64,000 nucleotides of DNA from Sabethes cyaneus (taxonomy: Eukaryota; Arthropoda; Insecta; Diptera; Culicidae), in NCBI RefSeq assembly GCF_943734655.1, contig NC_071355.1, positions 208,245,603-208,309,602 on the forward strand, in the 5' to 3' direction. The notes under the pieces were generated by a model that was given only the letters and a program-made list of their open reading frames with translations, searched no databases and was not told the DNA's origin. Shown here piece by piece: positions 57,029-64,000 of the stretch. The stretch's first letter is position 1, and each line of letters begins with the position of its first letter. Position numbers and translations under genes: made by a program.

Positions 57029-57998
57029 GGGGAAAAGTGTATAATGTGCCCCCCCCTAAGAATAAATGGATATATCTCCGTTATACTTCCCCAAATTAAC
57101 GTTACAACTACGTGTATATGTTGGTACTTAAGCTGACAACCAATTGCAATTGTTTATTTCATTTAGTATTGTGGAATAAACATGCTAGGAATTATTTAAT
57201 AAAAGCACCTAAATGTTGTGTTTCTCGTCTGCGCGGGGTAAAATGCCCCACCTGCGGTATAATATGCCCAATGCGGTAATTTGAGTATTTCTACCAGTGA
57301 CAGACCAACTCTATTTTGTAGAAAGTAAAACTATTTCCTTTGTTTTGCAAAATATCGTTATTTTATGTAAAATAAACCTAGTTTCGGCCTTCTGGTGCAC
57401 TTTTTCTTTTCTGCATGGGGCACATTATACGCAGCTGTGGCGTTTTGTACCGGGTAGTTGAATTACCTAGAATTTGGACGTTGGTAATAAATTATTCCCA
57501 CCACGGTTACTCTACAATACTAATTGAATTAAATAATGGCAATCGACTTCAACTTAGATTTGTTTACATAGTTTTAAAGCCACATTTGCAAGGGGGGCAA
57601 ATTGCACCACCGCAAGTGGGGCATTTTGGCCTGCTTTTACTTATTTGAAAAAATATTAAATGTTAAAGCAAGTCAAGCGTTTCATACCGTTATTTTTAGC
57701 TGGGATGTCATTTTGAAGTTCACTTTACGCAATCGAATCGCAACAACCGGTTATTTACAGATTTTGACAAGAAAATAGCTTATGGAAATGACGCCAAAAG
57801 TTACATCGGAAGCTGCTCAAAAACAAATTTATTTTTGTTTTGTTTTTACAGCATGTGACAACTGTCATACTTGCATAGTAGGCTAGTTCCATCAAATACT
57901 ATGGTTTCTGGGTGGTTTTGCATTTTAATTTCGCTTGTTTAGCGAAAAACGAAGGGGGGGCACATTGGCCACGGGGGGCACGTTATACATAATTTCCC
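57029..57998. mobile_element. TA-flanked non-autonomous element with GGGGCA motifs, 970 bp
   Basis: Left GGGGAAAAGTGTATAATGTG, right inverted GGGAAATTATGTATAACGTG, both running into CCCCCC. TA flanks at 57027-57028 and 57999-58000. GGGGCA(C/T)ATTAT-like words recur about eight times on both strands (for example about 57236, 57262, 57417, 57594, 57616, 57955). No transposase ORF. Confidence 0.8.
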
Positions 57999-58000
57999 TA

Positions 58001-59679
58001 TTTTCTTTAAGATAACGGGAAGTACTCCCGTTAATCGAAAGGACGTCCAATCGGCACCAAACATAAGATTTTTTCTTACTGACCTGAAATGAACAACCTG
58101 ACAAAATTTGGTTCTAATGCGAGAAGGTCGATTACAAGTTTGTACTTTTTCTCGGTTTTTTGACGTGGAATGACCCATACGTGTTATATCTATGAAAACT
58201 GGGAGCTCAATTTCAAAATGATGTGGGACATTACATATTTACTCAGGTCCCGGACAAGTTCCTCCGAAATCCGTTCCGTGCTAGAATCAGAAAAGAAACA
58301 CTCCCCGGGCCCGGAACCGGTCATACGGCCTCTGAGAGTCATGAGATGATCACTAATCGCTATTTTCTCGAATGCTGATGTTTTTTGATATGCGACACGA
58401 CATACTTTACTGATGCTGAAATATCCCTTTATGGGAACCGGTTCCGGATTTATAGTGTCCCACCGGATCCGGATGGCGCGCACCTCGGCTCATAACTGCG
58501 ACAAAGTAACTGATATGTCCACAGTCGATGATATGTTTACAAAAATCAACTGATTTCAAACAAATTTCTAATATTTGGCAACTTTATCTAAAAAAGCCAT
58601 GTCTCGGTCCCCCATGGAACTCCGAAATAACTCCGGGACCATATGACATATGGCCTTGGCCATTATCTATAGATATTATGAAAATAGAAAATATTTTTGG
58701 CAAAATTCCCAAATTTGGTGAAAAAATATTGAAAGATAAAAATGTTATGGCCATTTTAGTGAATTTTGCGGTGCTAAAAATGATGTAGACCTTAGAGGGG
58801 TTATATATGGTTTCAAATTTCGCGATCAAAAATATTCAAAAAAAAAAACAAAACTTTCCAAAAATGTCTTTTGTAAACCAACCTAAACAAGAAATGGCAT
58901 CAACTTTCTACTCTGAAAGTATATGCAGTAATATTTAAAAAAGTATTTGTCCTTCCGGTGTTGGGCAAAAAAACAAAGTGATTTTTTTAATCAAGCAAAA
59001 AAAAATACGTTTTTAGCATTTTTACTTAAAGTTTAAACGTGAAAACTGAATCTGTTCTTGCTTTTTATATATACGCTATTATTTTCCATGCAAAAACCTA
59101 CGAAAAGAAAGACAAATACGAATGAAAAATTGTTTGCCGATTTTCAGAAATGCCATTGTTTGAAATTTCCATTTCTGTTTCGTGTTAGAAGCGTTAATAC
59201 TCATTTTTAGAGTTTTTTAGGCTGTAGAGCCCACAGACAATGGATTTTATAAAAAAAAACGTTTGACTTGTATCCCACAAAATGACAAAAACTTTAAAAA
59301 TAACTTGCAATGGCCTTATTTACAATGCATGGAAAGGTTGTTATGCGTTGTATGGCTTTTGATAGCGATATTTTTCTGACCCTTGACCCTTTACCGGAAT
59401 GACATTCTGGCAAGGTATAATGATCGATCTAGTGTGTGGATTTCATATACCCAACAAGAATACGTTAATACATAGCATGTATGTATGAAAAATCGTATTA
59501 TTAAATGCATGGACACATGCTACTATCGCTAACCAGAGACTTACGTAGTTCTGCGTCACCTATGCGATCGTGTCTTGTACACAACCCGTCTGATTTTTTC
59601 TCTAAAAACTTCAGATTGTTTGAATAAGCACTGTAATATACCGTGTATAAACTGACGGTTTTGAAGAGGTTACAACAAA
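58001..59679. other. No gene recognised
   Basis: The 58190-58660 part has GC-rich words such as CCCGGGCCCGGAACCGG and GGAACCGGTTCCGG, suggesting an old repeat. The remainder is AT-rich. Short ORFs at 58190-58829 have no domain. Confidence 0.35.
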
Positions 59680-59811
59680 ACTTTATTTGACAAAATTATA
59701 GATTATAACTAGTTCTACAAATTTCCCATATATAGCTTTGTCATATTTTACTCGGCTAAGACGGTACTGTCAAATGAATCCAAATTGAGCCAAAGTGATC
59801 GGACCATCCCT
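59680..59811. repeat. Dispersed repeat, interrupted at 59812
   Basis: It matches 6495-6640 (ATAACTAGTTCTACAAAT, CCCATA, ACGGTACTGTCAAATGAA, GTGATCGGACCATC). The element at 59812-61337 splits it, and it seems to resume with CTGCTTGCATCC at 61338. Confidence 0.65.
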
Positions 59812-61337
59812 CCCAAGTAGCACACGTTGTCACAATTGAGTCGCAACGGCTGATATGCGACAAATTTAAATGTAAAACTTCGGTTACAGTAACCTAAAAT
59901 ATAACAGTTGTGTAACCGAAATAGCGCAACTTATGTAACTAAATATGGTTACATTAATAGTTACTCAATAACCAATATGTAATATGTATAGTTACAAAAT
60001 GGTTACTATTGAAGTTACACATAAACTGTAAATTGACTTTCAATTGGTGGCAAATTAGTTATCTTGAAACTTTTATTGCATAGCGAAAACAATGCAGCAG
60101 GTTTTTTATTCCAATCTATGGCTGTCAACGTCAAGCAGTAAATTTAACTGTAGAATATAGAAGACTATAAATTTCGCTAGTTATTTCAACACAAATTTTA
60201 ATGCAGTTTCAAATTTATGGTGAAATGCATGATTCTAGCTTTGAAAAATTCACGCGCTCTTATTTAATCTAGCTTTTCGTTACTTACCTCTTTGAAAAAT
60301 TGATTTTTTGTAAAACAAACATGTACAAATATTAAAATTTTAATTTTAATTTACTGATTTTTTAAATTTATTCTTAGCAATAATGAATTAGTGGAGCATT
60401 CACCTAGAAATCATTAAAAAACAAATTGTTTTCGCTATCACTTATTAAAATTCAGCAGTGTTAATTATAGAAGGTTACATTTCAGTTACATTCTAGTTGC
60501 ACGTAACCTTAGCCTTCGACCAGGTTACGCTATCGGTTACGGTAACCAATATTAAATCTATTGTGGTCACTTATTTCTTATGTCGTCATTTCTAAGTTAC
60601 ACTGTAAATTTTCATTGCCGGTTTCGTTTCGATGTAACTTGATCGTTTTGACGTTTGAGAATAATTAAAATTTGTTTACTTAATACCAATATCTGTGCGG
60701 AGAAGATTCCAAGTACCATCAATTAAGTAAATAAACGCATTTACAAGAGCATTTTACAACCCGTGTACCAATTGTTTATCTTTACCATTAGTAAAATTGT
60801 TGAGATCTAGTTTTTGCTTAATCCGTTCCGTTGTGTTTACAAGGAACCAAGAACAAGTTGTGGCGAAAATGTTACTAGCCGACTTTTTTTGACTTCGTAA
60901 CTGCTTATAATGTGATGTATATACTGGACACTATCACTTGTTGTTCTTACAAAATAAAATAAACATTTACCTTATTCGCCAACCGGTTTCGGGTAGATGT
61001 AACTGCTTGTAACGGAAAATTAACTGTTTTGCGACCAGTAAGTTGATGACAGTTTAAAAAAAGGTTTCATTTGTGTCACTTGATAACTATTTGGTTACTC
61101 GTAACTGAGAGGTGACTGTTTTGCGACGACCAAGTTGTTGACAGTTCGAAAAAAAGGTTTCAATTTGGTCATTTGGTAACTACCTGGTAACTTTTTGAGA
61201 TTTTTGTCACTAGAAAACTAAAAAGTAACTATTTTTAATTTTATGTAACCTAACTCGTTACAAGTATCCTAAATGTAACTGCTGTGCAACCTTTTTGCAT
61301 TTTTTATTTTTATGATTAGTTACAAGTGCTACTTGGG
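59812..61337. mobile_element. Non-autonomous element with CCCAAGTAGCAC termini, CT duplication, 1.53 kb
   Basis: It starts CCCAAGTAGCAC and ends GTGCTACTTGGG, a perfect 12-bp inverted repeat, flanked by CT on both sides. The related unoccupied repeat at about 6627 reads CATCTCTGCTT, which fits the reconstructed site CATCCCTGCTT. About 30 GTAAC/GTTAC pentamers are spread along both halves. A block of about 92 bp with ACTGTTTTGCGAC and AAAAAAAGGTTTCA is tandemly duplicated (about 61028-61180). No long ORF. Confidence 0.85.
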
Positions 61338-61552
61338 CTGCTTGCATCCAGTGCTGGAAATAAGTGACAGCCCTGCATGAAGGCGAATATAAAACGCATT
61401 CAGCGCCTACAGCTTTACCCCTGGTAGTATTCTTTTAACTGTCAGCCCATGTACATGACTACTGAGCTGCTGGCAGAGTTTATTTTTCTGTTTTCTACCC
61501 TTGAACACAATTCATTCATGAATTGCAGTACTGAATGATTGCTTGTTTAACC

Positions 61553-61845
61553 TCCAGCGCCTCTATGGTTCAAAGGTACAAGTACCAGCGAACCACATGC
61601 CCTGGCGGGTGTTGTGGGTTCGAATCCGGTTATAATCTCAGATTACAGCTTGGTTCGACTCATGCACCTTCCAGCATTGGACAAAAGGTAGGAGTCAAAA
61701 TGACTACTTGTCAAGTATAGCTACCAATACCACCCCCCCCCCCCCCTTCCTTTCCGCTCTTCCCCTCCTTCAGCAAAAATTTTCATTTCTTTCCCCTACC
61801 GTCCCTTCATCAATTGTAGAACCATCGTTTCAAAAAAATATTGTT
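61553..61845 (+). mobile_element. tRNA-derived SINE
   Basis: The same family as 50427-50720: CTCTATGGTTCAAAGGTAC, the B box GTGGGTTCGAATCCGG, CACCTTCCAGCATTGGAC, a C-run of about 14, and the tail CCGTCCCTTCATCAATTG with ATCGTTTCAAAAAAAT. Its flank beyond the tail differs from the 50.7-kb copy. Confidence 0.75.
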
Positions 61846-64000
61846 TAACCTGTCAGTCAATTTTCTTGCTCTTGACTGATATTTTAGGTCTCAAAGTTTA
61901 GTTTTTTAAACTACCTGCTTTTTAAAACCAACCGAAACCTGGTTGTAAAAAATTTAATTAAAACTTCGGAGAAATGTTTATTTTTATTGTAGTTTTGTTT
62001 GCCGTTGTCGGCAGTTCAAAATGAAAAAATGATTCACATTTGTCGAGAAATGAACCCGTGGTCTGTTTGAAGTATTTTCTTAACATGATTACAATATATT
62101 TTGTAGTAATCGATCAACAATTTTTCTGCAAACTAACACAAAGAGAAATTATTGAATCCCGATCAGATGATTCTAACAAAAATATTACAGAATTGTAGCT
62201 CCAGTTGATATTTCTATCACAGTTTGTTATAAATGTGATAGAAAACTTGCGACACGCAAAATGTTGTACAAAGATTCTATCTCATTCTGTTACTTCCAAC
62301 ATGCTTTGTTATATTTTAGTTATAAGGCAGGGCAGAATTCTGGTTTTTGTGATACATTTTGATATAAACTAGTTCAAATTATATCATAATTTGATATATT
62401 TGTGATATGCCTAGAGCGGATTTTGATACAATTTTTGTTATTTTCACTGCTAACGAGACCAAGTTCATAACAAAACGCAAAGGAGATTTTGTTATCAAAA
62501 AATTGTTATTTAGAACTCATCCTGTTATAAATTTGTAATTTAGGTACATTTGAACATTTGAACAATTTATTATTAATAGGTAAAATTTGATTGAGAATTC
62601 ATTTTACTCCACAGGCATCTTAAATTTCATTCACCAAACTATTCGATTAATAATGAAAAGGCAAATAAATTAACGAGCAGAATGAAGCAAACCCATTATT
62701 ATTTTAGGTGCAACACTGGCATTAAACATCAATACCCTGTTTGGAAACTACGATTAGAAGCCATACAAGTTATTTCAGTATTGCGCGGTTATGTAGAGAG
62801 GTGGTCTTTAGCTATCTCGTTGCCAGAAAAAATTTCGGGATTGGATTACTGAATAAGTGTTCAGTTGTCGAAATAAATAGAAATGTTGATTTTTTTTGTT
62901 CATGACAAAAAATGATACCGATTTTTTTTGCTGCAATCAGTAGTTCTTGGAGTCTGCAATATTTAGACTCTTGACTCAAAACTACGGGCGTTATTTGCGC
63001 TAGGCATTTGTTTTGGGAACAAAGTTCAGTCAAAACTTTTCCAAAAAAGTTCAGTCAGCTCATTCGTTGTGAGATTGGTCAACTTTCAGGCAATTCGTGG
63101 GCGTCGGAAACCAATCCTGCAAAAAAGTTAAAAATCTAGTTTTTTTTAACACAATCACAATATGTGTCAGACATATACCACCATATTCTCTCGCGCGAAT
63201 CACTGCGTCTTCAGCACATGCTTCACGGATAGTTATAATTACCAAATTTAATCGACATGCTTCGGCCTGAAGTCTGCCAGGCCCGCAGAACCAAACCTAG
63301 AGACTGCCAATCAAGCGTACAAATCGCAGTAAAAAAAGAAACAAGCGCAAGTCGCAACCCGTTTCCAACGTAGGTACTACGTACCACTCGCCGGTGTAAG
63401 TGGCAGGTGAAGCCGAAAACTGGAAATCGCAAAAATTTTGCAAACAACGAAACTTGACCATCTCATGATTGATTATTTTTTGGCATACACTATTACCATC
63501 CAACCCGACCGACTGCGGGATGACCACACCAGCCAGCAAACGACTAACGGTTTCCTTTCTAAATTGAAGCTTTTATAGTTATAAAAAATAGAAGCCGCTG
63601 CGCTAGCCGCTAGCAGCGTGTGCACAGAGAAAGTTGCAACTCACCCAAACAATGGCACGGTCCGGACAAGACATGCTGCTTGTATAATTCGCGCAGGTCA
63701 GAAAAAAAATCCCCGAATTGGCTCTAATTGTAGGTTAGCTGCTTTGACTAATTCGATTCGGCGTAGAACCTGAGGCTCAAATTAAGCCCCCTCCTTCCTT
63801 TTGAGGCAGGAGAGCGTGCTGCCTTTCAGTACCAACAGCAGTAAGTCGTTCAGCTTGCTATCTATCATTAAAACCGCAGTTTTTGCTCATTTGACATGGC
63901 TTCCATTCATCATAGCAGTGTGAGTGAGAAGAACCCTGACTGAGAAGAAAAAAAATTGACTAGTAGTAGAAAAAAACCCGGCCAGTGTTACCAATTCGAG
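61846..64000. other. No gene recognised
   Basis: AT-rich sequence with short domainless minus-strand ORFs at 62812-63539. It may be intron of the gene starting at 52970, but nothing in the sequence shows this. Confidence 0.35.

Noticed and set aside
1..64000. CRISPR array or bacterial operon
   Set aside because: Tandem repeats lack regular unique spacers, and genes have spliceosomal introns.

Overview
The window looks like nuclear DNA of a mosquito, most likely a culicine (Aedes/Culex type). The basis is AT-rich sequence, compact protein-coding exons with GT-AG introns of about 60 bp, one very long repeat-filled intron, an ITmD37E-type transposase remnant, several RTE/Jockey/R1-like non-LTR remnants and tRNA-derived SINEs. 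The species call is an inference; no search was possible. There are no bacterial operons, rRNA genes or CRISPR arrays.

Genes. (1) naked cuticle (nkd), + strand, 12367-32361. Five exons are in the window: a Gln/His-rich exon, an EF-hand exon after a 17.3-kb intron, then three closely spaced exons ending in a His-rich C-terminus. The N-terminal exon(s) must lie left of 12367, possibly outside the window. A long AT-rich 3' UTR follows. (2) Two tandem two-exon MADF-domain genes, + strand, 39363-40291 and 43525-44456, with matching exon structure. (3) A four-exon NUDT19-like Nudix hydrolase, - strand, 46068-44773, convergent with the second MADF gene and ending in a canonical peroxisomal SKL signal. 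(4) A probable promoter plus first coding exon of an unidentified gene, + strand, about 52508-53096; its later exons are not recognisable before 64000.

Layout. 1-12.3 kb: a 143-bp tandem array, a TA-flanked element, a hairpin repeat and a TTTTCGTC-like pyrimidine tract. 12.7-30.0 kb: the nkd intron, holding an ITmD37E remnant, a palindromic MITE, an RTE copy split by a 15-bp-minisatellite element, a Jockey remnant split by a MITE, a 13-bp minisatellite split by a hAT-like MITE, and an RTE split by a SINE and bordered by a 2.3-kb element that itself contains a Tigger-like MITE. 34.5-38.8 kb: a (CT)n tract, a non-LTR remnant holding an 87-bp MITE, and palindromic MITEs. 39-46 kb: the gene cluster. 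46.3-51 kb: MITEs, an RTE remnant and SINEs. 56-61.8 kb: three sizeable non-autonomous DNA elements and a SINE.

Most notable pattern. Several elements with unrelated interiors (1136, 22925, 26586, 46301, 59812) share the terminal signature CCCA(A/G)(G/C)TA(A/G)C. Three of them are flanked by 2-bp duplications that are not TA (TT, CT, CT). Their interiors carry dense arrays of a short motif specific to each element, for example about 30 GTAAC/GTTAC in one and 10 TCGTA/TACGA in another. A second group of TA-flanked elements likewise repeats its own terminal motif internally. This looks like a group of non-autonomous transposons with arrayed binding sites, and is the best candidate here for something undescribed.
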